Position numbers and translations under genes: made by a program. A DNA stretch of 64,000 bases from Chrysoperla carnea (Eukaryota; Arthropoda; Insecta; Neuroptera; Chrysopidae), in NCBI RefSeq assembly GCF_905475395.1, contig NC_058337.1:130841960-130905959 (forward strand), given 5' to 3'. Positions 22,602 through 34,551 of this stretch are shown one piece after another (position 1 is the first letter of the stretch; each line of letters begins with the position of its first letter). The notes under the pieces are model-generated. The model searched no databases, was not told the origin of the DNA, and saw only the letters and a program-made list of their open reading frames with translations.

Positions 22602-25600
22602 TCAAAGCGGTAGATTAAGAAAAATTATAAACAGTGGAAGAAGCATTAATAAAAAAACGTGATATCTACCGCCATAATATGAGATCTGGCTACCGCTATT
22701 ATAACTTAAGATCGGCTCTGATAAGTTACGTATTACGGCACTTAAATCTGACGTGACGACTCGATAAATTCCAGTTGAACTGAAAAACAAAATAATTATT
22801 AATAATTCGAATAAACCCTTTGAATACTTTGAGTTTTCATGCAAAAGAATCTAACATTTTTTGTAACATAAATTAAATAAAGAAGTTGTCCTACATGATG
22901 ATCCGCCTAAGAAAAAAATATAATTAATAGCCAAACTATCATCGAAATATTTGGGTTTCTTTATTATTCAAGTGTTACTCCCAAGCCAATTTCTTTTGAT
23001 TTGTTCAAACTTTTATAGCAATTCATTATTTCTCAAAAGGGATCATTTTATCGACCTTGTAAAGATATTCAAGAACCGCCACATGAAAGCGGGATCATTT
23101 TACCTATTATAATTTTACTCACAAAATAGGGATCATTTTAACGTATATAAAGGAGATCATTTTTACCTGTAACGACATATTCGAATATTGTCATAAAAAC
23201 TGACCTTAAAATTTATTATCCGCCTATAAAAATGTGTAATAATATTATTTAAAGTCAATATAGGAGCTAAGAGTAGCCGGTGAAAACTACACAACCAAAT
23301 AGCTTGGGTATACATCGCCATTGACTTTGTTCAACGATTAATTTGACCGTCCCATCGAAGCCATCTATCTATAAATATACTAGATGGCTTTAATGGTTCA
23401 CTTAAAACAACGAGGGGTCATTTTACCCTAAAGGATCATTATGTAACACTTTCCCCGATACCTCGATGGAATAGGGTAGTGAAAAATAAAGTCATCGAAA
23501 GAAGAATTTAAAAAAATGATTAGGTTTTCTCACCTTTGTGGAACAGGATAACCAGCTCTGATAATTGTTTCGTTATTACAATTTTTTAAAGGTAAATTAC
23601 CCTCGAATTCACATTTTTCACCATAAAATTCGATGCCGGGATATAAACTTAGATAGTAATATTCGAATGCTCTATTATGGCTGCATGAGTGATCGTTTCC
23701 AGGAGAAGCTAAAACAGAGAAATTACTCCAGGAGAAGCTAAAAAAATACAATAACTACAAAAAAGATACTACTATTGGATGCTCTCACGTATAAAACAAA
23801 GAAGTTAGTTATTTTAAATAAGGAACAACGGTATTAGCTTACTTTCAATTTGATCCAACTCTTCACATCCCGGTTGATTTTTACCGTCATTCCAATAAAA
23901 ATCGATATGCCCAACTGGATCAATAAAGCTGTGAGAATCTGCCGATGTATGATATACTTCAACCCATTTTCCATCTGTTGGATCTAATCGTTGGGATAAA
24001 TCGGACGTTTCAAAACTAGACAATGCTGGATCCAGTGCTAAAAATTTAACAAAATATTTTAATGGTACTTCAATGATTGGATAAATGAAATATTTTGAAC
24101 CTTCTCTATTAAAGATTAGGAATTTTCTCTATTAAAGATTACGCTAGATAGCGTTAGCAGTGATCGACTAATTAGCAAAATATAAATTTTCCTTACACGT
24201 TATATGGCTGACTTTCTCCCCATCTTTCAATGAGATAAATGCAACAGCTTGTCCTCCTAAACTATGTCCTATAACGTGAATATCTTCCAATTTAATGCCA
24301 ATGGAATGCGTCATCTTATCAATTAAATTTGCCGTACAATTTCCTACTACACGGCAATTTTTTGCACTTGTCAAAGCACAGCCAGGTACTGATATCTTTG
24401 ACCAATCCACTGATATAACACAGAAATTTCCAAATTGGAAAAATGCTAGAAATAAAATTAATCGATATCAAATAATTATATACACAATTTCAAAAATGTT
24501 TTTTCTTTATCCACGACCAAAAGTACGTACTTGCTGCTTCTGTTGAGAGGCAGACAAAACTCTCCTTTACTTTTGGGATTCTTTCAAAAATATTTTATAG
24601 CCAATCCCGAAAATTTTGATTCACGTTTACTTTGAAATATTGTGGTTTGAGATTTTTCCCAAAAATTCTTATTTTTCGATGTAAGCTTGAATCAGAAATA
24701 TGGGAGTTGGCTGGAAATATATTGGACAGGTTATTCGCAACCCCAACCCAGTTTTGGTGCCAAATATCGGTTAATAAGTACCTTTGCGCATTGGAATATT
24801 TAAGGTGTCATTTCGATTTCCAGTATAACCATGAACTATAATTTTTATTTGCTTGTCCTTACATGGTAATAATTGTTGGCTCAAATCTGTATTGTTTTGA
24901 AGATTCAATTCTGTTCCAATTTGTTGATCATTTCTTGAAATAAAGAACATACAAAATTTGAAATAAAGAACGAAAATAAAATATAAAACATAAAAAGTTT
25001 TTTAACTTCCCGCTAAGAAAATAGGGAAGTTATTGTTTTCACCACGTTTTGCCAAAATCGAGTTTTCATCAGATCTCGACGTTTTAAGGTGTCAGGAAGC
25101 TTCCCTGACTACTTCCGCGAGGGTGTCTGTATGGCTGTATGTATGTATGAGTGTGTGTGTGTGTGTGTGGATGTATGTAAACCTCTCATAACTTTTGAGC
25201 TGCTTGTCCGATTTGATCGCGGTTGGTGCCATGCCATTCGAAAGAGCTTGACCAAACTTAGATTTTGAGGCCTATTCGAACCGATAGATTTCAAGAAATC
25301 TCAAAAAACTGCAAAAAAAAATTTTTTTTTTAAGTGGTTTTTTTTTAATAACTTTTAAACGGCTGTATCGATCAATTCCAAAAACTAATCAGCTCTCAAC
25401 ATCAAAAAACCACGTCGATCACCACCAGTCCGGTCAAAATCGGTTGATTCGTTCGTGAGTTATCGTTGTCGAAAGAAAACCCAAAAAAGCGTTTTTTCGG
25501 ATTAACCTCAAAATTTTTTGTTCTATCAATTGAAACTTAAAGATTCTTCATGAAGCTTCAAAAACTACGTCGAATGTCACCAATCGCGTGAAAATCGGTT

Positions 25601-26827
25601 TATTCATTCTAAAGTTATCGCGATTTGAAAATTTAAAAAATAGTGTTTTATCAAACGTCTATGAAATTTTTGAGCTAGAAGCTCAAAAGCATCGAACATC
25701 TTCATTTTTGAGCTCAGAGAACTACCTATGTAATATAATTTAATAAAACAGTAATCTATCACATTTCTACACAAGTTTTATTATCTTATTCCCTCTATTT
25801 CCAATACTCCGTTCAAAAATTTTAGTATGATTGTAAAAATTTAATCAGATTTTAGTCTAAGATCACATCTAATTACAATAAAATGCGAGTGGATATAACA
25901 TCAGAATAGATAAAATTTTTTACACGTTATGAGTCAATACTTAGCGGGAAGTTACAGGGATGACCTGCAGGGTCAACCGTTTTTCAAATTTTTTTTTAAT
26001 GTTTTTATTGTTTTTATGTTTTTATTGCAAGGTCAGTATTTCCAACTATTGGAAAATGGTGTGGAAATGCTCAAATTATGATTAACTTGAACGCCAAATT
26101 GGATTAATCTAGCTCCATACAATCCAATAATGAAAATGGTAGTTTTGAAATCAAATGACTTTAAAATGTGAAATTCCTTAGCAAAGCTCACGAAAAGGGA
26201 ACAAAAATAATAAATCGCTTACCTTGTATAAAGCCAATATTGAATATTTTCATTTGGGCAAACATTTGGAGCTTGAAAACAATTTGTTTTCGCGTCAATT
26301 GGAGCAACTCGACTTTCAACATTCCTAAAAACTAAAATTTTACATTAAACAAGCGAAGATACCAAATTAATAGAATCAAAAAATTGTTGATTCTGGAATC
26401 GAAAAAACTATAGTGTCCGGTCGAAACCACATTTTCAAGCGACATAGAAGTATTGAGTTTTTCTCTGGTATCGGATAAAATCGAAAAATATATTAATTTT
26501 TTTAATTTACATTAAATCCTAGCCCAGATTTAGGAGCCTCACTTTTATTTAACTACAACATTCGGTCTAAATCACCAGAATACAGAAGTTTTATCACAAA
26601 ACTTTTCACAAAAACATATTTGTGTTATTAGATGCCGTACTAGCCGATTTGAAATTTCGAAAAAAACCAAAATTGCAACCAAAGTAAGTCGAAACCGAAT
26701 CTTCGGACACTAAAAAATTGTTTGATTCAGGATATCAAAGGATTCCGGGTATTTATTTTAAAACAAAGAATTAAAATTTTTGCATACTTAAAAATAATGA
26801 GAAAAATAATATAAAGATAAATTGCAT
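22602..26827 (-). CDS. Secreted pancreatic-type lipase / phospholipase A1-like, gene A
   Basis: Exons in transcription order: 26788-26827, 26223-26331, 24782-24933, 24197-24445, 23843-24037, 23534-23708, 22602-22779; 1098 nt, 365 aa. The signal peptide is MQFIFILFFSLFL. The serine nucleophile motif is GHSLGGQ (Ser162), the acid is Asp186 in SLDPAL, and the base is His259 in DHSCSHNRAFEYY, so the triad is complete. The lid between paired cysteines looks short, as in insect phospholipase A1-like members, so neutral lipid or phospholipid ester hydrolysis is expected. Unlike the other three genes it ends in a hydrophobic tail (YHVFLLMLLPLFIIFLNLPL) preceded by small and polar residues, which could be a GPI-anchor signal. 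Intron 2 contains the 25004-25987 repeat. The exon 6 acceptor is duplicated, and only the downstream copy keeps the frame. Confidence 0.88.
23036..23440. repeat. Scattered gggatcatttta motifs in intron 6 of lipase gene A
   Basis: Five degenerate copies of the 12-mer gggatcatttta (with variants) occur within about 400 bp at irregular spacing, separated by unrelated AT-rich DNA. Confidence 0.45.
25004..25987. repeat. Interspersed repeat R1, copy 1
   Basis: Begins aacttcccgctaag and near its end has the inverted counterpart cttagcgggaagtt, followed by a shared ~35-bp tail (gacctgcagggtcaaccg). Copy 2 lies at 40238-41200. It contains a short GT-rich stretch and internal repeats (aaaatcggttgattcg / aaaatcggtttattca). 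No coding capacity; it resembles a non-autonomous inverted-repeat element of unknown class. Inserted in intron 2 of lipase gene A. Confidence 0.8.
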
Positions 26828-27079
26828 TGCACAGGTTATGCGGTTCAAAAACTGAAAACAAATAATTTGTAAATTAAATAAAATTAAATATGGTGGATTT
26901 AAATTTATTTTATTATTCTACTTGATAAGAAAAATTTTTTAACAAAAAATAGAATCAATTTAAAAAAATTGAGTTTTAAAGAATGTAAGTATGAGCATGA
27001 CCACAATGTTTTATTTAAAGCATGGGTATTCGTTGTGTGCGTAGTCATGGTGGGGATAATAAAATCGATGCCAGCGCTT

Positions 27080-27805
27080 TAAGTGAAAAATTTTGGAGAT
27101 AAAGTGGGCTGTTATGACTAATTTGCAATTATTTACATGTTAATGATATAGAAACTGTCAAATTAAAATGATTGAAAAACACTAATTAATTAAACTTAAT
27201 GCATTAAAAATTGTGAAAATAAGAAATCAAATTGTACAAATATTATTTTTCAAATGTTAATTATCGTAATTATTTATTTAAATTTGTGAAACAAGAATAT
27301 TAAATTTTAAATGTAAGTTTTCAATGCAATCCACACAATTATATATGCATCCATTAATTCTATAATTAAAGTAGTGTATCGTTGTCATGGAAACGAAATT
27401 CACGCTCGGAGCGAATAGGAATATTTTAAAAATTTAAAGACTCAAAATTTTTTGATTCGCACCGTGCGTGAGTTTTATTGGAGCCTTTTCCATGGTAACG
27501 ATACACTACTTTAATTATAGAATTGTATGGATGCATATATAAGTTTATGGATTGCATTTATGACATTAAAAATTTAATATTATTGTCTCACAAATTTAAA
27601 TAAATAATATTATGATAATTTACATTTGAAAAATAATATTTATGCAATTTGAATTCCTATTTTCACAATTTTTAATGAATTAAGTTTAATTAATTAGTGT
27701 TTTTCAATAATTTTAATTTTACATTTTCTATAACATTAACATGTAAAGAACTGCAAATTAGTCATAACAGCATCCTTTATCGCTAATATTTTTTAAAAAA
27801 TTTTC
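27080..27805. repeat. Long palindromic MITE-like element
   Basis: A near full-length imperfect palindrome of about 720 bp: gctgttatgactaatttgc at 27108 pairs with gcaaattagtcataacagc ending at 27771, with matching DNA on both sides. The centre near 27440 holds gtagtgtatcgttgtcatgg / ccatggtaacgatacactac. It codes for nothing and lies between lipase genes A and B. Confidence 0.8.
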
Positions 27806-28705
27806 CTTATGGGTCTATTTTTTGAGTTTATGCAGCTTCTACGCGGCGAACTTTTGTTGTTATAATAATATAATTTTGTCATAATAAGAGATAAAAGGTG
27901 ATTTTTTTATTAAATAATAATTAACAAATGCCTACTTATCTTTTTCGCATGTGTTTTGGCCTCTTAGTTGCATTAATAAAAATAATTTTACCTTCGGACT
28001 ACGCTTCCTAATACTATAATCTACTACAATAAAAGCTTGCTCTTGGATTTTTTTTTAATAGTATAACTTTGAGATAAACAGGTGATTATTTTATTAAAAT
28101 AATACCTACCTCTTTATCTTTGTCGGACGTGTTTTGGTTTCATTACTAAAAATAATTTGACCTTCTGACTACGCATCTAACTATTATAATCTACTTAAAT
28201 AAAACCTTCTATCAAAAGTATTTTTTATTTAAGCACGGACAAAAGAGCACAAGAAGAACCTTATCTCATGGTCAAAAAATTTTTAATTTCTGTCAAATCT
28301 TTTCATATTTTATATTTCAAAAAAAAAAAAAAAAAAAATTGTTTCGAACAAAAAGAATTAAAAAATCTGCCTAATTTAAGTTTATAATTTATGTCCAAAT
28401 TCTTGCGAGATCAATTCATTTACAGATAATAATTATAATAATTAGTAATTAATAATAATAAATAGTAATAATTAGTAATAAATTATAATAAATAATAACA
28501 AATAATAATAAATATTAATAAATAATGTATGTATAAATTTAAATAATTAAATAATAAATTATCATAAACTAGGCTACTGTAAATCAAAAGCCATATGAAA
28601 AGCCATGAACGTTGTTTCGATTTAACCCACTTTTAGGATTTTCTTCTCTATGCATAATAGGGAGAAAGCTACATCAATAGAAGTAATATTTTTATCCAAT
28701 TTTAT
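27806..28705. other. Intergenic region between lipase genes A and B
   Basis: AT-rich DNA with a poly-A run (28319-28338) and a (taataa)-type low-complexity stretch around 28425-28560. No gene seen. It is downstream of lipase gene B on the minus strand and probably holds its polyadenylation site. Confidence 0.4.
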
Positions 28706-28710
28706 GCCTA

Positions 28711-31700
28711 TTAACATAATACAGTGCGGTTCATTTGATTTATCAAATTTTGCGGCATTAATGCTGTGGAGACATTATACTGTCCCACCGTTCTGGAAAT
28801 GAATATAGTAAGTTTAAATATATCATAAAATAGTCGTTAAGGATGTACGAGGGCCAAGGCAATTTTGGATAAAAGGCTTTATTTTTTTTTTTATATATTA
28901 AGTTGAACTAAGTGTAAATCAATTCTGAAAATTTTGTTGGGGGTAGAAGGCTAAAGCTTAAAGACATTCTTTTCATGAACTTACCCATTTGGCATAAACC
29001 AACCAGCTCTGACTGTTTCAGTAGTACAATTCTCCAATGGCAAACCATCATCATATTCACATTTTCTTCCCAAAAAAGGATAGTTGTAACTCGACCAATA
29101 ATATTCATACCCAACGACATGACTACATGCGTGATCATAGACTAAAATATAATTAGAATAATTCATCATTGCTTAATTAAAAAAACTTGTCAATGTTGAC
29201 ACCAGAGTTTCCGCTCCTTTGATATTTTCCACAAACAAATAGATTTCGTGCGATACTTATCGAAGGTTGAAGGGCATGCATCTGACTATCTCTCTAAAGG
29301 AGTTATCTATTCAAAAATTACCTCAACAAAAATTGTATAGTTTGATGGAGGATATTATCTTCTGACATCGGATTTGAACTAGTTCTTCGGGTTTCTTTAA
29401 TAGCCAATTTAGATCCTAAACGGTAAGAGATAGAACAATTTTTCTATAAAAATTTTTTGAAAAACGTTACTTTTCGTAGAAAATGCTACTTAAAAGTATG
29501 TCATAATTGAATTTAATCGACAGAAAATACGCTTAAAGTTTATCGATAAGTGTAGGTCAAAATCATGGGCACAGACGAATGTACTTTATTGCTCTTGACA
29601 TCTTTTGTCTAAAGCATTTTCCCGTAGTTTGAGGACGATTTTCCAAGAAATGGTTTAGTTGTAAAATATTAGTTTTTTATGAGGATCAACTTTCAAATTT
29701 AAAATGTTATTCTATCTCTTGTCTTTTAGAATCTAAATTGGATAATATAGCACATCCGGAGAGCTAGGTCCATGCTTATGTCAGAATATGATGTCCCATC
29801 AAACTCTGCAACTTTTGTTTAAGTCATTTTTTGATTGGTTCACTACAAAACCAGGTATTATAGCCATTATAGATTAAAATAGATATATCGACGAATTTCA
29901 TAAGTCGTCGCGTCAGTTAAATTTTAGTAAGTACTCTTTAAATGATGCTTAAGCTGACTAAAAGTAAATTTTTTCATGACGATGCTAGCTTTTGAACCAT
30001 ATACTTACTTTCGAAATCTACTACGTATGGAAAATATTAATTGTCGAATGTTATTCCAAAAGTATTTCTTTTGTTGATAATTAAACAAGGCTAAAAGAAT
30101 TAACTATTTCTATAAGATTTGATACTTACATGCATTATTGTCTAGTCCGGCACAGATAGGTTGAGATTGTCCATTGTTCCAGTAACAATCAGCGTGTCCA
30201 CATGGTTCTATTTGGCTTCTAAATCCCGACGCTGTGTGATGACAATCAACCCATTTTGCATCTGTTGAATTTTGTTGTGACGAACTATCTTGCGGAACGA
30301 AAGAATCTCCAGGAAAACGTTTACTTGGCTCTATTTCTATGAAAACAAAGCAAAGCCATATTGATAGGATTTTGAACCTGAAAAGCTTTATAAGTGACAT
30401 CTAGCGGATATCTTTTGGTCGGATGTAAAAGAAATCATTCGTTTAGCACAAAATATATGAAAACTAGCTATTGCTTACGGCTTCGAAATCATTGATTCAT
30501 TTAGAGAACCTACGTTTACTTAACTTATCCCCTCTATATACTACTCGCAATATAAACAGAAGAATCCCGTGCTATCCTTCAATTATCCGCTTGTCCTCGC
30601 CTAGCCTGTTCCATAAACATCACCTATAACTTACATCCCTTTGGAAAATAACGCGACATTCGGTTATGGAGTTCCCTGCACTCCCTTAAAGAATGAAATA
30701 AAAGAGTTATATAATAACTGTTGTCTCAAACTTTACCCTTACTACTTCTATTATCCTTCTCTACTATTCATTTCCCTCTGGGGAAAAAGGATTTTTTATT
30801 TAGAATTTTACCAATTATTTTTCTTGTCAAAAATAAAATTTACATTTAAATTCCCATACTTGTCATGCGTTCCAGTTTTATTCCATTTGGTTTCAAACGT
30901 TGTGCAACCCATTCACATATGCGTGCTCCAAAACTAAATCCCTTTACATTGAACTGATCGCTTGATATACTTGTACATGACATGATTGTAACTATTAAAT
31001 TTGCGGTACAGTTACCCACTACAGGTGTGTTTCTTGCACTTTGATTAAAGCAATTAGTTGGAGTTAATGCCGACCAGTCTACTGATATAACACAATTGTC
31101 ACCAGCATCCAGACATACTATAAATAAATAAATAAATTTCCAAACATTTGCTGCGCATTGCATAAAGTTTTCTATAAAGATTATCCTTCGAAGGTAAATC
31201 CAAGATCAATGATTTTCTGGTAAATCTTTAATTATTATTTCGTAAGGTAAATAGTGAAGTAAATAATGCCCAGAGAGTAAGAAGGCTTACATTTGAAATT
31301 TTGCGGTAATACAATGTCTTCACACTCCTACACTAAGTTGGTGTAAGCGCTACGGTATTGGTCCTCTCTCTCTTCTAAGATTGTATTATACGCCACAAGC
31401 ACATGCTGGAATTTTTCGGGTGACATGACCCACCCGGAAACATGTTGAAAAAGATTCTCCTATATGTAAAAGTAAGTTTAAGCACCATGGCGTTAGTTTT
31501 GCTCGGTACAGGTGGGTACAAAGTGATAATATGGATGTCACACCCCTTTGTAACAAACCCCTGCACCAACAAATACTCTGCTGGATTTCGAAGCAAATTA
31601 AATAAATGCCGTACAAGAAATAAATCCGCTAACTTCGGTACCGAAAGTTTAAAAAATTTTTGGTGAGATACTAAGGAATGTGGCATTTATATTTTCACCT

Positions 31701-33461
31701 ATACTCACCTGTACCGTGCAAAACTGATACCAATGTGCTTAAACTTTCTTTTACATATATGAGCATCTTTCTCAACATGTTTCCTGGTGGATCATTTCAC
31801 CCGAAAAATTTCAGTATGGGTTTGTGGTAGAGTTTAAGACCAGAACTTATTTATTTCTTTCAAGAAAATCATTTTCTTGGATTCCAGTAGACAAAATAAT
31901 TTAAAACAACGAAATATTTTCATAATTCAAGGTTTTTTCTTCTTTTGAAACAACGAAAAAATTAAAAATAGATACCATTTCGCCCTTTAGAATTAAATTG
32001 ATCATTATGATCTCCCATGTTGCCATGTATCAAAATATAAATCCTTTTTCCAATACATTCTCTTAATTGTTGTTTTAATTGTGTACAATTGCCAAGATTC
32101 AATTCAGTGCCAGTTATTGGATCATTCCTTTAAATAGAAGAAATTTTTTAAGTTATTTTTTAACGAAAAAAAAAGTCATTCGATTCGATGTGTCTAATGA
32201 AAGAATATATTTTTAGGAAAAAAAACTACAATTAATATGTAGGACGCCAAACTTTAGCTCAACTGTAATTTTTGCTCAAAATGTTACATTTTCAGTAGCA
32301 TTTCAACTTTTTTTACCGGTCCCGACTCCCGGAGTTAAAGGCGACTGAGAATATCGTTATTTCCGATGGGGCATCAATAAAATTTTTTGTTAAGAAACAC
32401 TTGAAGATAAATTTCTTGCTGTTCAATTCTCTCTTCTAACTATAAAGATTGATGCAGTTATCGAAAAGCCTTAATTACTAAATTTTGTTAAGTTTTTCAT
32501 ATTATTTGAATCGTGTAGCTTGATATGGTAATCTTATTATTATCCTGGTATGCTAGTCTTAGTCCAATTTTCGAAGTTAACAACTATATTCTAATTGGGA
32601 TTTTGAAAAAAAATTATTTTTTTAGTTTTTATTTTTTTGACAAAAGTGGAAAGATCATTTATAAGTTTTATAGCAAAACTGTTTTTATTTTTTCTTGATA
32701 GTTTTAAAGTTACAGGCAGTTTTAATAGAACTTTCCAAACAAGAAACGAAAACGCCCGACAAAAACATTTTCGTAAAAGATCGTATACCGTCATAATGAT
32801 AATTAATAATTGTATACAGTGTATACAATTCAATTAACATTATTACGTCACCAACATATTTTACGACCATTTGTTTTATCGGGCGTTTTTGTTTCTCTTT
32901 TGGAAAGTTATTTTAAAACTGCCTGTAACTATAAAATTGTCGTGAACAAATAAAAACATTACATATGATCTTTCCATTTTTGTCAAAAAAAATTTGGTTC
33001 CAAATCCCAATTGAATATAATTGTAACTTAATTTATAAACTCAAACATCTTACCTTGAGTATACATAAAATTCAATATCAGGATTCGGACAATAATCTTC
33101 AGCTATTTTACAGTTAGTACCAGAGCTACTTTGAGCATATCCAAAATCTGAAATATCAAATTTAAAAAGAATAAAAAATCAATAAAATCGAATTATTGCG
33201 CTTAAATAAATAAAAGTCAGAGAATTTTTCGTAGTAAGAAAAGATCAGTAAAGAAAGGGTGCTTTCACGAAAATCACGCATCCCATGATAAAAATTTCAA
33301 ATAAATTCCCAATAGCGTTTTGAACAGACATAGGGAAATCTTCACACTTTCGGCATTTTATTTTAGTTTTCACTACTTAAAAGTTCATTAGTTTTTAGTT
33401 GAGTTAACATACGTAATAAAAATGTTGCAAAAATTAGAGTGAAAATTAATTTTAATAACAT
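28711..33461 (-). CDS. Secreted pancreatic-type lipase-like, gene B (catalytic Asp replaced by Glu)
   Basis: Exons in transcription order: 33413-33461, 33054-33147, 31976-32127, 30860-31117, 30130-30336, 28985-29141, 28711-28792; 999 nt, 332 aa. The signal peptide is MLLKLIFTLIFATFLL. The nucleophile motif is GFSFGAR (Ser160) and the histidine motif is DHACSHVVGYEYY. At the acid position, where the other three genes have (S/A/G)LDP, this protein has KIEP (Glu187). It could therefore be a weak or altered lipase or a non-catalytic member. The last exon is short and was placed from the acceptor plus the GQYNVSTAL block, which matches the final beta strand of its neighbours. Introns contain palindromic repeats at 31384-31834 and 32582-33022. 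Its first two exons are closely similar to those of gene C. Confidence 0.82.
31384..31834. repeat. Inverted-repeat (foldback) element in intron of lipase gene B
   Basis: Arms of about 145 bp (31386-31535 against 31690-31832) share aacatgttgaaaaagattc with its inverted, diverged form and the accatg..gttt region. A related single arm occurs at 52270-52490. No coding capacity. Confidence 0.65.
32582..33022. repeat. Palindromic MITE-like element next to exon 2 of lipase gene B
   Basis: An ~440-bp imperfect palindrome: aactatattctaattggga is mirrored by tcccaattgaatataatt at the right end, and acaggcagttttaa by ttaaaactgcctgt inside. Its edge is about 30 bp from the exon 2 donor (exon edge 33054). 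Confidence 0.75.
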
Positions 33462-33550
33462 TTTATAAATATTTTAAAATTCAATATGGACAACATAGAC
33501 TTTTTCTTCAATAATTAAAACGTTTCTCGTTCAAAGTTAAGGTTACACGA

Positions 33551-33558
33551 TTTATATA
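33551..33558 (-). promoter_or_regulatory. Putative TATA box of lipase gene B
   Basis: TATATAAA on the minus strand, about 90 bp before the ATG. A block gaacgagaaacgttttaatt about 25-45 bp downstream is conserved in the gene C upstream region and may include the start site. Confidence 0.4.
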
Positions 33559-33714
33559 AAAAATTATAATAAATTGTTTAAATATTTAAAGATAATATTT
33601 AAAAATTTATATAAGATTGCAAAAATCTTATCTTTTATTTCAAGATATTAAAATAATAATTTTAAAATTATTTATTATAGCAAGCAAAATGCATTTTGTA
33701 TCTATGAGCACAAA

Positions 33715-33771
33715 GCCGAAATAGCTCAGTTGGGAGATCTATAGGTCCTTGATTCGATCTCTGGTTTCGAC
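33715..33771 (+). pseudogene. tRNA-Phe pseudogene (anticodon arm deleted), copy 1
   Basis: Has gccgaaatagctcagttggg (acceptor and D arm, A box) followed directly by gatctataggtcc and a B-box-like tgattcgatctc, ending ggtttcgac. It matches the layout of a eukaryotic tRNA-Phe but is only 57 nt long: about 16 nt, including the anticodon loop, are missing. It cannot make a tRNA. The same deletion is present at 38926-38982. Confidence 0.7.
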
Positions 33772-34551
33772 ATTAAAATTTTCGTAAATATGAAGTAAAA
33801 TTTTATAAGGAAAAGTGTTAAATTCTTTATGAATTATTGGGATTATTACTAATGACGTCAAATAGTCAATAAGGCAGACAAAGCAGTCATATTTTAAAAA
33901 GACGGTCTATGGAATGACTGGATCATTTCGCGAATTAAAGTTCGATTTTTTTCCATAATTTCCTGGATCAATTTTTGTACTACATAAATACGTATTTCGA
34001 CTACCATGTAGTCATCATCACTATGAGTTGTCATTACCCTTATGGTGTATTTGGTGACGGTCTGCAATGTTTGGCTCCGGTTGCGTGATAAAGTTAGCCA
34101 ACAGCTTAATTTGATTCTATTTTTTGTTAAAATGTAAAAATAATATTTCATTACAATTCATTAAATTGATTTTTAATTAAATCAGTTTAAAAATACAAAA
34201 TAGAAAATAAATATTAGGTATATAATATTATAAGTATTTGATGGCTACTTGGGCACAATTGTTTTCTGTAGCTGGCCCAATTCATTGATTGTAGCAAATC
34301 TTATGGTATTAATATTATGCTTGACATGTCTTTCACAACTTTCGATCACTGCCTCTCCTCTTATGAAGCCGACGGATGCTTATGGTCTTCCGGATAAGTT
34401 TTTCAAGACATTCCAAGCAGTTGCTTCCTCTTCAATCTTATCTTACTAATGAGTAATTATGTTTTGTGATTGTGATGTTGCGTTGCCTTTGTACATCTGG
34501 TTAAAATTGCATCGGGCATCGGTATATACATTTGTTTCGAACACCCGATGT

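Larger units (their letters stand above)
33500..34240. repeat. Duplicated upstream segment shared by lipase genes B and C (copy B)
   Basis: The DNA upstream of lipase gene B, through the tRNA-Phe pseudogene to about 34240, reappears upstream of gene C at about 38030-39480: same order, same tRNA deletion, and shared stretches such as gcaaaatgcattttgtatct and tacgtatttcgactaccatg. This marks the extent of a segmental duplication. Confidence 0.7.

Noticed and set aside
33715-33771. Functional tRNA-Phe gene
   Set aside because: The anticodon arm is missing and the total length is only 57 nt.
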